Source: Streptomyces sp. MUM 203J (GTDB taxonomy: Bacteria > Actinomycetota > Actinomycetes > Streptomycetales > Streptomycetaceae). From it: a stretch of DNA of 62,486 nucleotides. The translations under genes were made by a program, and so were the position numbers. The DNA is taken from NCBI RefSeq assembly GCF_022414595.1, contig NZ_JADWYO010000035.1, positions 1-62,486 on the forward strand, read 5' to 3'. The notes under the pieces were generated by a model. The model saw only the letters and a program-made list of their open reading frames with translations, was not told the DNA's origin and ran no database searches. This document shows positions 15,748 to 23,561 of this stretch, one piece after another (the stretch's first letter is position 1; each line of letters begins with the position of its first letter).

Positions 15748-16704
15748 CTACGCGGCCGCGACCCGCAGCCGCGCCCCCAGGTGCCCCGTGAGCTGCTCCA
15801 ACGTGAGCAGCGCGTACAGATGGCACCCGTCATCAAGGCGCACGCACCGCCTCGCCCCGCCCACCCGCTCCGGCAGCTCCCGGTACACCCGCTGCACCAC
15901 ATGCCCCCGCCGCTCCTCCCCGGGTTTCAGCGGGAACTGGAGCAGCCCCACCCGCCGTACCTCCGGGTGCCGACGGGCCCAGGCCACGACTGCGCCCAGC
16001 AGAACCGGGATCCAGTAGCGCTGGAACGTCCGGCGGAGTACCGGCACATACGCCCCGAACTCCTCGGCCGGCCACGCGACGGGCTCCAGACGCACCTCGT
16101 CCCCACGCCGTACCTCGGTCTGCCCGTCCCCACGGGCCTGGAACAGATAGCTGTACCGAACACCCAAGTCGCTCTGCACACCGGCCAGATAGAGCGTGTC
16201 GCCATGCCGCACCCCGTACAGGTACCCGACGAACCCGGGCCGCCCGGCGTCCATGAAGTTCCAGTCGGCCGCCTCGTACATCCCCTGCGGCAGCGACCCG
16301 CCCTTCAGGTAGCACCGCAGGGTCAGCGGCGCGCCGAACATCGGGAACCGCCCGTCCGCGATGTCGTCGCACGTCCCGTCCATCGCGACCACCTCGAACG
16401 GCACGTCCCGGTGGTGAAAGCCCAACGGCTCCTGAAGCGGCGCCGTGTCGTTCAACGCCCGCAACAGCACGCCCAGCGGCACCCCGAGCCGCTCCGCGAT
16501 CTCCTCCCGCGGCGTCGGATCCTCCAGCCACCGCACGAACAGGTCCCGCCGGCCGGCCAGCCGAGGATGGTCGTACACCCACCGCCGAAGAAACCCCTCA
16601 CCCCCCGGAACCACCACGTCCCCCACCCCACAGTCCTGACAACCCGCGGCCGAAACCGGCGCGCAGGCGTCCGCGCCGGGTCGACGAAAGACAGGCGGTG
16701 TCAT
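15748..16704 (-). CDS. Unrecognised 318-aa protein
   Basis: I do not recognise this protein. The chosen start is ATG 16704, 8 bp after the stop of the upstream minus-strand gene; extension to 17004 would overlap that gene. Near the N-terminus a GCQDCGVGD segment could bind a metal. The middle has VAMDGTCDDIADGRFPMFGAPLTLRCY and DAGRPGFVGYLYGVRHGDTLYLAGVQSD, suggesting a mixed alpha/beta enzyme domain. The C-terminal part is Arg-rich. No membrane segments or signal peptide are evident. Its tight linkage to the 592-aa Rossmann protein suggests that the two act in the same step. Convergent with the GMC gene, with 43 bp between stops. Confidence 0.6.
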   Translation of the reverse strand: MTPPVFRRPGADACAPVSAAGCQDCGVGDVVVPGGEGFLRRWVYDHPRLAGRRDLFVRWLEDPTPREEIAERLGVPLGVLLRALNDTAPLQEPLGFHHRDVPFEVVAMDGTCDDIADGRFPMFGAPLTLRCYLKGGSLPQGMYEAADWNFMDAGRPGFVGYLYGVRHGDTLYLAGVQSDLGVRYSYLFQARGDGQTEVRRGDEVRLEPVAWPAEEFGAYVPVLRRTFQRYWIPVLLGAVVAWARRHPEVRRVGLLQFPLKPGEERRGHVVQRVYRELPERVGGARRCVRLDDGCHLYALLTLEQLTGHLGARLRVAAA

Positions 16705-16711
16705 GAGGGCC

Positions 16712-18490
16712 TCAGACCTCGTACTCGGCATGCCCGGCGCTGGGGAGCAGCGCCACGACCCGCCGCCCGCGGCGTTTCGTCCAGCCCAGCCCGAGGTCGG
16801 CCGGGTGGAGCTCGCCGGCGGGAGGCAGGGGGTCGGTGTGAAGGCGGCCCGCGTGGACGAGCAGGCGGTTCCAGTCGGAGAGGTCCAGCGAGGCCAGCCG
16901 GGCGCGCGTGCGCCGGGCCTCGTCCAGCTTCGCGGGGTCGATGCCCGGCTGGACGGGCTGGGTGAACTCCACGGCGCCGGCGTCGAGCCAGGCCTGCGTG
17001 TCACGCCTGATGCCGTCGGCCAGCTCCCCGATCGCCTGCTCCGGCGCGACGCCCTCGTCCCGCCGCTCCCAGTACCGGCGGACCTCGCGGCTGTGGCCGA
17101 CCATGCCGGTGATGGAGTCGCCGCTGTTGATGAAGTGCCCGTTGCCGAAGGTGTCCCCGGCGACCACGCCGTTCACGGCGACCCGGGCGTCCGTCCCCGC
17201 GCGCTCCTCGACCTGGACCAGCTTCGGACCGTAGAACGTGTTGATCTTCTCGATCTGCTGCCTTGGCATCTCCAGGATCTCCTCGGCCCGGTCCAGCAGG
17301 AACTCCTTGAGCAGCAGTTGGTACGCGGCGAAGTACTCCGGCGACTCGGTGTCCGCGTCCGCCGGGACGAGCCCGGCCGCGACCGGGTCGAAGGTGAGGT
17401 AGTCGGGGACCTGGACGAGCACCCACCCCACCTCGGGGTCGTTCTCGTGCCCCAGCAGCATCTGCCGCACCCAGTACTCGTTGCCGTCGTCGTCGAACTC
17501 CGAGGCGATGCGGTACCGGAAGCGGCCCGTCGCATGCATGCTCAGGAGGATCGCGACGAAGTCGGCCCGCGCAGGCACCGGCGGGCGCCCGTCCCGCCGG
17601 TCGACCTCGACCTCGTGCCGCTTGAAGCCGAGCCGAGCCGCGTCGCTGCTGTTCGGCCCCTGGGCGATCACGAACAGCTCCGGCACTCCGAGGTCGATGA
17701 TCGGGGTGCCGGGCTTGCGTACGTACGCGAAGGTGCCCCGGTAGTCCAGCTCGTGCAGCGCCTCGACGCGTATCCGCAGACGCCCGTCCGGCATCTCCTC
17801 GATCCCGCCGTCGGCCTCGCCCGCGACCCGGTGCTCGCTGAACAGCCGCACCCTCGGGGTGCGTTCCGGGTCCGCGAGGTCCATCGCCTCCAGCGCCTCC
17901 AGGTAGCGGCGCATCAGCGTCAGCAGCTCGGCGGCTGACACCTGGAAGGGGTGCGGCCCCTTCAGGACCTCCGCCAGGTCCCGGTCCCCGAAGTCGGGGT
18001 CGGGGCTGTCGGGGACCTCGGCGGCGGGCTGGAGCGTGCGGATACGCCGGGGCGACCCGTCCACCCACCGGTCGTCGAGGTGCTCGATGCTCTCCAGATC
18101 GCCCGCGATCTTGAGTTCCTCGTCGTCGAAGTCGAAGAAGCAGTTGATGACCTCCTCGACCGCGATGGTTCCGGTGACCGCCCCGGGCTTGTGGAAGCAT
18201 TCGGCCAGCCGCAGCAGCCGGCCGTCACCCCGACGGGGCAGCCGGTCATCGCCGTAGCGCTCCAGCATCATCCGGTCGATGCGGCCGAGCTGGTGGTACG
18301 TGTCGGCGGCGATGTTCCAGGACGCGCCGGGCGACGGGTCCCCGCGCATCTCCACGCCGACCGCCCGGCGCCCCATGGCCACGCTCCACAGCATCGCCAT
18401 CATGTTGGTTCCGCCCAGGCCGAGGGCGAGGAAATCGGGATCAGTGACGCCGCGCAGATCGTCGTGGTCCCCGTGAGTGGAAAAGGACAT
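16712..18490 (-). CDS. Large Rossmann-fold (probably FAD-dependent) oxidoreductase-like protein, paralogue A
   Basis: The 592-aa start is ATG 18490. Near residue 20, DFLALGLGGTNMMAMLW runs into AVGVEMRG, a strand-loop-helix-strand with a terminal Glu. That is the dinucleotide-binding pattern of FAD or NAD enzymes. Near residue 480 an NGVVAGDTFGNGHF segment resembles the second FAD-contact motif of the glutathione-reductase-like superfamily. Between them a conserved block reads IDLGVPELFVIAQG, GNEYWVRQ and GHENDPEVGW. I cannot name the family or the reaction. A close paralogue is encoded at 21678-23468 on the other strand. With the downstream unknown gene it forms a two-gene minus-strand operon. 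Confidence 0.7.
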   Translation of the reverse strand: MSFSTHGDHDDLRGVTDPDFLALGLGGTNMMAMLWSVAMGRRAVGVEMRGDPSPGASWNIAADTYHQLGRIDRMMLERYGDDRLPRRGDGRLLRLAECFHKPGAVTGTIAVEEVINCFFDFDDEELKIAGDLESIEHLDDRWVDGSPRRIRTLQPAAEVPDSPDPDFGDRDLAEVLKGPHPFQVSAAELLTLMRRYLEALEAMDLADPERTPRVRLFSEHRVAGEADGGIEEMPDGRLRIRVEALHELDYRGTFAYVRKPGTPIIDLGVPELFVIAQGPNSSDAARLGFKRHEVEVDRRDGRPPVPARADFVAILLSMHATGRFRYRIASEFDDDGNEYWVRQMLLGHENDPEVGWVLVQVPDYLTFDPVAAGLVPADADTESPEYFAAYQLLLKEFLLDRAEEILEMPRQQIEKINTFYGPKLVQVEERAGTDARVAVNGVVAGDTFGNGHFINSGDSITGMVGHSREVRRYWERRDEGVAPEQAIGELADGIRRDTQAWLDAGAVEFTQPVQPGIDPAKLDEARRTRARLASLDLSDWNRLLVHAGRLHTDPLPPAGELHPADLGLGWTKRRGRRVVALLPSAGHAEYEV

Positions 18491-18947
18491 CGCTTGCCTT
18501 TCTGAGACGCGTGGAACGGTGCAGCAAGGCGGCAAGATGCACCCGCGGGGGCCGCGAGCGGCCACGAGCGGGAAATTAGGCGGGGGTTTCCGTCAACCGT
18601 ACCCGAACCCCCCGCGCCATCTCCAGCGGACGGCAAAAAGGGGAATTCGAGAATCCGCTTATCCGGGAGCGCCCGCCGAGGCTCCCGCGCATACTCCATG
18701 GCTTCACTCACAGAAGGCAAAACGAGTCCACTGTGATCTACGTCACACATCATTGACGCACTCGGCAAGGCGCTGCAAGTGTCTTCAGCCCTGATGCACC
18801 TCTGATACACGCGCTGTCGCCAGCCGGCGTGTTCCCGCCCTGACGCCGCCATGAAGACCGGCGAAGATCAGCGCCGCTGCGGATTTCCCTGCACCGACCC
18901 AGCGCCACGAAGAGCTCCTCACCGAGGCACAATTCGAGGTATCATTT
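18491..18947. promoter_or_regulatory. 457-bp divergent regulatory region
   Basis: No gene is visible between the starts at 18490 (minus) and 18948 (plus). It is less GC-rich than the genes around it, as expected for a promoter region serving both the paralogue A operon and the flavoenzyme operon. A perfect CRP-like palindrome lies inside it at 18732-18747, listed separately. A GAGGT ribosome binding site precedes the ATG at 18948. Confidence 0.6.
18732..18747. promoter_or_regulatory. CRP-like operator TGTGA-N6-TCACA
   Basis: The sequence TGTGATCTACGTCACA is a perfect match to the CRP-family consensus half-sites with a 6-bp spacer. It lies about 200 bp upstream of the flavoenzyme start and 240 bp upstream of the paralogue A start. 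Streptomyces Crp is known to bind similar GTG-N6-CAC sites and to influence antibiotic clusters. Binding here is inferred from the sequence only. Confidence 0.6.
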
Positions 18948-20402
18948 ATGGCTGAAACAATATCCGACGCCACGCGCACATTCGATGTAACGATCGCCGG
19001 AAACGGCGCTCTGGGCCTTTCTCTCGGGCTGGTCCTCGCACGCCGCGGCGTCAGCGTCGCAGTTGTCGGAAAAGGCACCCGGCCGTTCGCCGCCTCGCCG
19101 GTCGCCGGCGCCATGAACGGTTGTTTCGGGGAGGCCACTCCGGGCCTTCTGCAGAGCGAGTTCGGCCGGGCGAAGCTCGCGATGGACGTACGCGCCACGG
19201 CACTCTGGGACGACTGGGAGAAATCTCTCGTCGAGGAGTCCGGAGAACAGCGGATCCGCAGCGCCGACGGCACCGTCGTCATCCTCAACACCATCGGAGT
19301 CCGCGAGATCGACACCGCTGGGTACGCCGCGATCCGCGAGGCCCTCGACTCGTACGATGAGTCGTACGAGGACGTCGACCCCGACCAGTTGGACTGGCTG
19401 GCGCCGGAGCCGACCTCGCGCCCGCTCAAGGCGATGTTCCTCCCCAACGAGCACGCGGTGGACTCCACCGCCCTGCTCCGCGCCCTCACCACCGCGTTCG
19501 AGCGGGCCGGCGGCACCCTCGTGGAAGACCTGGTGACCGAGGTCGTCGTCGACGGGGACCGGGCCAAGGGCGTGGTTCTCCGGTCCGAGCACACCCTGTC
19601 CTCACCGCAGGTCGTGCTCGCCGCCGGCGCCGCCAGCGTCGATCTGCTCGGCTCCCTGCCGGACGAAATCCGCTGCCGAGTCCCGGCGATGGTCTCCGGC
19701 TACGGCGTCTCGCTGATTCTGGAGGCCCAGGACGGCACGGTCCCGCCGTACGTCATCCGCACCCCCAACCGGGCCTTCGCCTGCGGGCTGCACGTGGTGC
19801 CCCGCTCCGGCGGGCAGCTCTACCTGGGCGCCACCAACAACATCTCGGCCACCTCCCGCGCGTACGCCAAGGTCGACGACCTCAACCTGCTGCTCGGCTG
19901 CACCAAGCAGATCCGCAGCGACCTGGTCGAGGCCTCGGTACGCAAGATCATGGTCGGCAACCGCCCGGTGCCGCTCGACGGCTTCCCGCTGCTCGGTCGC
20001 GTCGAGGTGGACGGCCTGTGGATGATGACCGGCACCTACCGCGACGGCCTCCATCAGTCCCCACTGCTCGCCCGGGACTTCGCCGCCCGGGTCCTGGGCG
20101 AGGAGCACGACACGAGCCTGGACGTGTTCACCCCCGTCCGCGCGCCGATCCAGGCGACAAGCAGGCAGGACTGCCTGGAGACGGCCGTGCAGCACACCCT
20201 CGCCCTCGGTTACGAGCACGACTGGGGCATCCCGGTCGACTGGCCGCCGCTGATCGAGGAGCAGCTGCGCGCGATGTACGACCGGATGCTGGACGAGCTG
20301 CACCCCCGCTTCGTACCGCCGCCCGAGCTGCTCGCCTTCGACGACCCGGCGATCACCACGGCCCTGCAGAAGTTCTACAACGCCCACGCCGACGCGTCGT
20401 GA
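18948..20402 (+). CDS. FAD-dependent oxidoreductase of the DAO/glycine oxidase type
   Basis: This 484-aa protein starts at ATG 18948. The N-terminal FDVTIAGNGALGLSLG is the FAD dinucleotide motif, and VAVVGKGTRP follows as the second strand. VVLAAGAASVDLL and the C-terminal MMTGTYRDGLHQSPLLA are typical of D-amino-acid-oxidase-like flavoproteins, where the latter contacts the FAD. About 100 extra residues follow the DAO domain; they contain LGYEHDWGIPVDWPPLIEEQ and have no known match. Members oxidise amines to imines or carbonyls, so it may act on an amino group of the aminocyclitol or an appended amino acid. It starts a plus-strand run that continues with a methyltransferase 55 bp later. 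Confidence 0.78.
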   Translation: MAETISDATRTFDVTIAGNGALGLSLGLVLARRGVSVAVVGKGTRPFAASPVAGAMNGCFGEATPGLLQSEFGRAKLAMDVRATALWDDWEKSLVEESGEQRIRSADGTVVILNTIGVREIDTAGYAAIREALDSYDESYEDVDPDQLDWLAPEPTSRPLKAMFLPNEHAVDSTALLRALTTAFERAGGTLVEDLVTEVVVDGDRAKGVVLRSEHTLSSPQVVLAAGAASVDLLGSLPDEIRCRVPAMVSGYGVSLILEAQDGTVPPYVIRTPNRAFACGLHVVPRSGGQLYLGATNNISATSRAYAKVDDLNLLLGCTKQIRSDLVEASVRKIMVGNRPVPLDGFPLLGRVEVDGLWMMTGTYRDGLHQSPLLARDFAARVLGEEHDTSLDVFTPVRAPIQATSRQDCLETAVQHTLALGYEHDWGIPVDWPPLIEEQLRAMYDRMLDELHPRFVPPPELLAFDDPAITTALQKFYNAHADAS

Positions 20403-20457
20403 CGCGCCCTGACGGGTCCACGCGTCGGCACACCTCAGAGGGACGGAGTACGGCTGG

Positions 20458-21282
20458 ATGATCGGCGGCCTGTCAGCGAACGGATCCGGCGGCCCACATG
20501 GCCCCAACGGCAGGGGCTCCGGAGCCAAGCCCTCCCACGCGTACGCGGCCTGGGGCGACTACTGGGCTGGTGTCCTGGACGACTGGATCGGCGGCGAGAT
20601 CGACGCCGACTGCCTCGCCGTGCTGTGCGACCTGGCGGACGGCGGCGACGTCCTGGAACTCGGCATCGGCACCGGCCGGGTGGCGATTCCGCTGGCCCGC
20701 AGCGGGCTCACCGTCCACGGATTCGAATTGTCCGACGCGATGATCGAGAAGCTGCGGGAGAAACCGTACGGCGACAAGATCACCGTGTTCCAGGACAACT
20801 ATGTCGACGTGGCCGTGGAGGGAACCTACCGACTGGTCCCGTGGATCGACTGGGGTCCGGTGCTTCTGCATTCCCAGGAAGAGCAGCTCACCTGTTTTCG
20901 GAATGTCGCCAAGCGCCTGGAACCCGGTGGCTATTTCGTCATCGAGATGCCGATCCGGCTCCCCTTGCCGGACGGCCGGGGAAACGGCGACGGAAACGAG
21001 CATCTGGTCGTCGAGTCGATCAATCCGAGCAGCGTCGGACTGTGGGCCGTGGACTACAACCCGGTCGACCAGACCATGTTCACCCAGCAGGTCCTCCTGG
21101 AGGACGGATCGGTCACTGTGGCACCCGTCCGTATGCGCTATGCGAGCCCCTCGGAACTGGACCTGATGGCCCGGATGGCCGACCTGGAGCTCTGCCACCG
21201 CTGGGCCGACTGGCGGCGCTCTCCGATCACTTCGAGCAGTCAGTCGCACATCTCCGTCTATCGGAAGTCGCCTTCTGCCTGA
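20458..21282 (+). CDS. Class I SAM-dependent methyltransferase
   Basis: The 274-aa frame starts at ATG 20458 after GGACGGAG. The SAM motif is VLELGIGTGRVAIPLA, with GFELSDAMIEKLR as the second strand and its acidic residue. RNVAKRLEPGGYFVIEMP is motif III. The overall layout, including a C-terminal YASPSELDLMARMADLEL segment, is like the N-methyltransferases of aminosugar pathways, for example the DesVI type, so an amino-group methylation is plausible. The first 25 residues are Gly-rich and probably disordered; a downstream start is possible. It lies directly after the DAO flavoenzyme and probably shares its transcript. Confidence 0.75.
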   Translation: MIGGLSANGSGGPHGPNGRGSGAKPSHAYAAWGDYWAGVLDDWIGGEIDADCLAVLCDLADGGDVLELGIGTGRVAIPLARSGLTVHGFELSDAMIEKLREKPYGDKITVFQDNYVDVAVEGTYRLVPWIDWGPVLLHSQEEQLTCFRNVAKRLEPGGYFVIEMPIRLPLPDGRGNGDGNEHLVVESINPSSVGLWAVDYNPVDQTMFTQQVLLEDGSVTVAPVRMRYASPSELDLMARMADLELCHRWADWRRSPITSSSQSHISVYRKSPSA

Positions 21283-21677
21283 GGACACTTCATGATCGAG
21301 AAAGCCCTGGCGGCCGAGAAGGCCGTCCCGGGACAGACTTCCGCAATTCTCTGGCTGCGAAGGGGAGTTGCGGGGTATTCTCCGGAGTGACCAAGGGGGA
21401 CCACCTCGCACGGTTAATCATTGTCAGACGGCGCCTGACGCACCGATGGACGACAGCCCGCAAAGGCAGTCGCAGTGGTGCGCGGTCGAGGACAGGCGTG
21501 CGTCGGCGATTCCGGCGGTGAGCATGGTCCGACAGCTCGCGCGGCAGCGGTCCGCGCAGCGAGATCACAGCGCGTCCCTGCCCCACACACTCCACAGCCC
21601 ACACACCCGGCAGCCTGCTCACGCCGTCTTCCCCTTCGTCCGTCCACGCGCAGCCGCCCATAGGTAAGGAGGAGGAA
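21283..21677. promoter_or_regulatory. 395-bp non-coding region before paralogue B
   Basis: No frame here looks coding: short open frames have neither family matches nor a ribosome binding site. The gap is large for a co-transcribed run, so it probably contains a promoter for the paralogue B-aminotransferase-kinase-deacetylase group. The right end holds a strong AAGGAGGAGG ribosome binding site before GTG 21678. Confidence 0.4.
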
Positions 21678-23468
21678 GTGGCGAGCGACACCAGCCATGG
21701 CACCCAGTCCTATTTCCGCGAAGACCACGATCTGCGAGGCGTGATCGACCCGGACTTCCTGGCACTGGGGCTCGGCGGTACCAACATGATGGCGATGCTC
21801 TGGAGCGTGGCCTGCGGCCGGCGTGCAGTCGGCGTGGAGATGCGCGGTGAGCCCTCGCTCGGCGTGCACTGGAACATCCGCGAGGACATGTACCACCAGT
21901 TCGGTCTCCTCGACGACATGATGATGGAGCGGTACGGTCCGGACGGGGTGCCCAAGCGCGGCGACGGGTCGGTCTTCCGGCTGTCGGACTGCTTCTACCA
22001 CCCGGACACCATCGCCGGTCAGATCTCCGCCGACGAGGTGGTGAACAGCTTCGAGACCCGGATGCACGTCGGCGGCACGATCGACCACATCGAGTTCATC
22101 GACGACCGCTACCGGGACGGGGAGCCGAACCGGACCATCACCGTGACCCCGCCCGTCCCGGTGCCGCGGAAGCCGGACCCGTCCCTCATCCGCGCCGACA
22201 TGGCCGAGGTGCTCGACGGCCCGTCCACGTTCCAGACCGCCGCCTCCGAGCTGCTGCGCATGTGGCGCCGCTATCTGGAGAAGATCGAGGAGATGGACCT
22301 GGCGCGCGGGCTTGCGGAGCCCCGCGTACGGCTGTTCCTCAAGCACCGGGTGATCACCGAGGACGGAGACGGGTTCATCCCCGGCCCGGACGGCCGACTG
22401 CGGGTCCGGATCGAGGAGGTCCAGGAGATGGACTACCGGGGCCGCTTCGTCCGCACCCGCGCCCCCGGCACCGAAGTCATCGACATCGGCGTCCCCGAAC
22501 TCTTCGTGGTCGCGCAGGGTTTCTACAGCAGCGACGCCGAACGGCTCGGCTTCACCCAGCGGGACGTGAAGGTCGACCACAAGGACGGCCGCGGCCCGGT
22601 CGTGGCCCAGGCCGACTACCTCGCAGGCTTCTGCGAGGTGCTGGTCGACGGCCGGCTGCGCCGCCGGATCGCCTCGGAGTACGACAAGGACGGCAACGAG
22701 TACTGGGTCCGGCAGATCGCGGTCGGCCACGAGAACGACCCCGAGGTCGGCTGGCTCCTCGTCCAGGTCCCCGACTTCGAGACCTTCGACCCGATCGCGG
22801 AGGGCCTCGTCCCCGAGGACACTGACCGAACCTCGCCCGAGTACTTCGCCGGATACCAGCAGCTGCTGTACGAGTGCTATATCAAGCACGCGGCGAAGGT
22901 ACTGGAACTGGAGCCGGAGGACCTCGCCAAGGTCCAGATGGACTACGGCCCCAAGCTGTTCAGCCTGGTGGAGCGGATCGGGGAGGACGCCCGGCTCGCG
23001 CCCAACGGCGTGGTCGCCGGCGACTCCTTCGGCAACGGTCACTTCCTGACCAGCGGCGGCGCCAACTGCGGGGTGATCGGTCATAGTTACCGGGTACTCC
23101 ACTTCTGGCAGGCGCGGGACACGGGCGTCCCTGTCGCGGAGGCGATACGGACGCTCTCGGACGGCATCAAGCAGGACACCCTGGCCTGGCTGGCGGTGAG
23201 CGCCGGGGAGTTCAGCCAGGCGGCGCCCATCAACTTCGGCACCGACCGCATCCGGCAGATCGCGGAGGCCAGCGGTATCGACGAGGGCTCCCGGGCGAAC
23301 ACGATCGACGCCAGCAGGCGCTTCCGGCACAAGCTGGTCACCCTGGACTACTCCGACTGGCGACGGCTGTTCATCCGCGGGGGCAGGCTGCACACCGACG
23401 CCCTGCCCCCGCTCCAGGACAGCCATCCGGACGCCCGCGAGGCCAAGGAACCCGAGACGGTCAACTAG
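21678..23468 (+). CDS. Large Rossmann-fold (probably FAD-dependent) oxidoreductase-like protein, paralogue B
   Basis: The 596-aa start is GTG 21678, with an AAGGAGGAGG ribosome binding site. It is clearly paralogous to the 592-aa protein at 16712-18490. Shared blocks include DPDFLALGLGGTNMMAMLW, GRRAVGVEMRG, IDxGVPELFVxAQG, DGNEYWVRQ, GHENDPEVGW, SPEYFAxYQ and NGVVAGDxFGNGHF. Both conserve the N-terminal dinucleotide motif and the C-terminal GD motif, so both are probably active. The pair could be a heterodimer or catalyse two successive oxidations. The reaction is unknown. A hairpin follows the stop, then the class III aminotransferase 93 bp downstream. Confidence 0.7.
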   Translation: MASDTSHGTQSYFREDHDLRGVIDPDFLALGLGGTNMMAMLWSVACGRRAVGVEMRGEPSLGVHWNIREDMYHQFGLLDDMMMERYGPDGVPKRGDGSVFRLSDCFYHPDTIAGQISADEVVNSFETRMHVGGTIDHIEFIDDRYRDGEPNRTITVTPPVPVPRKPDPSLIRADMAEVLDGPSTFQTAASELLRMWRRYLEKIEEMDLARGLAEPRVRLFLKHRVITEDGDGFIPGPDGRLRVRIEEVQEMDYRGRFVRTRAPGTEVIDIGVPELFVVAQGFYSSDAERLGFTQRDVKVDHKDGRGPVVAQADYLAGFCEVLVDGRLRRRIASEYDKDGNEYWVRQIAVGHENDPEVGWLLVQVPDFETFDPIAEGLVPEDTDRTSPEYFAGYQQLLYECYIKHAAKVLELEPEDLAKVQMDYGPKLFSLVERIGEDARLAPNGVVAGDSFGNGHFLTSGGANCGVIGHSYRVLHFWQARDTGVPVAEAIRTLSDGIKQDTLAWLAVSAGEFSQAAPINFGTDRIRQIAEASGIDEGSRANTIDASRRFRHKLVTLDYSDWRRLFIRGGRLHTDALPPLQDSHPDAREAKEPETVN

Positions 23469-23480
23469 GCCACGTCCGGG

Positions 23481-23518
23481 GCGGGCCACGGCCGACCGGC
23501 TGACAAGCCGTGGCCCGC
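23481..23518. terminator. Hairpin in the gap between paralogue B and the aminotransferase
   Basis: Arms GCGGGCCACGGC (23481-23492) and GCCGTGGCCCGC (23507-23518) pair perfectly over 12 bp with a 14-nt loop. There is no U-tract. It may end paralogue B transcripts or attenuate expression of the downstream aminotransferase-kinase-deacetylase genes. Confidence 0.5.
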
Positions 23519-23561
23519 CTCGGAAACACACGTACCCACCTCGGCAAGTGAAGGGAAGTAG

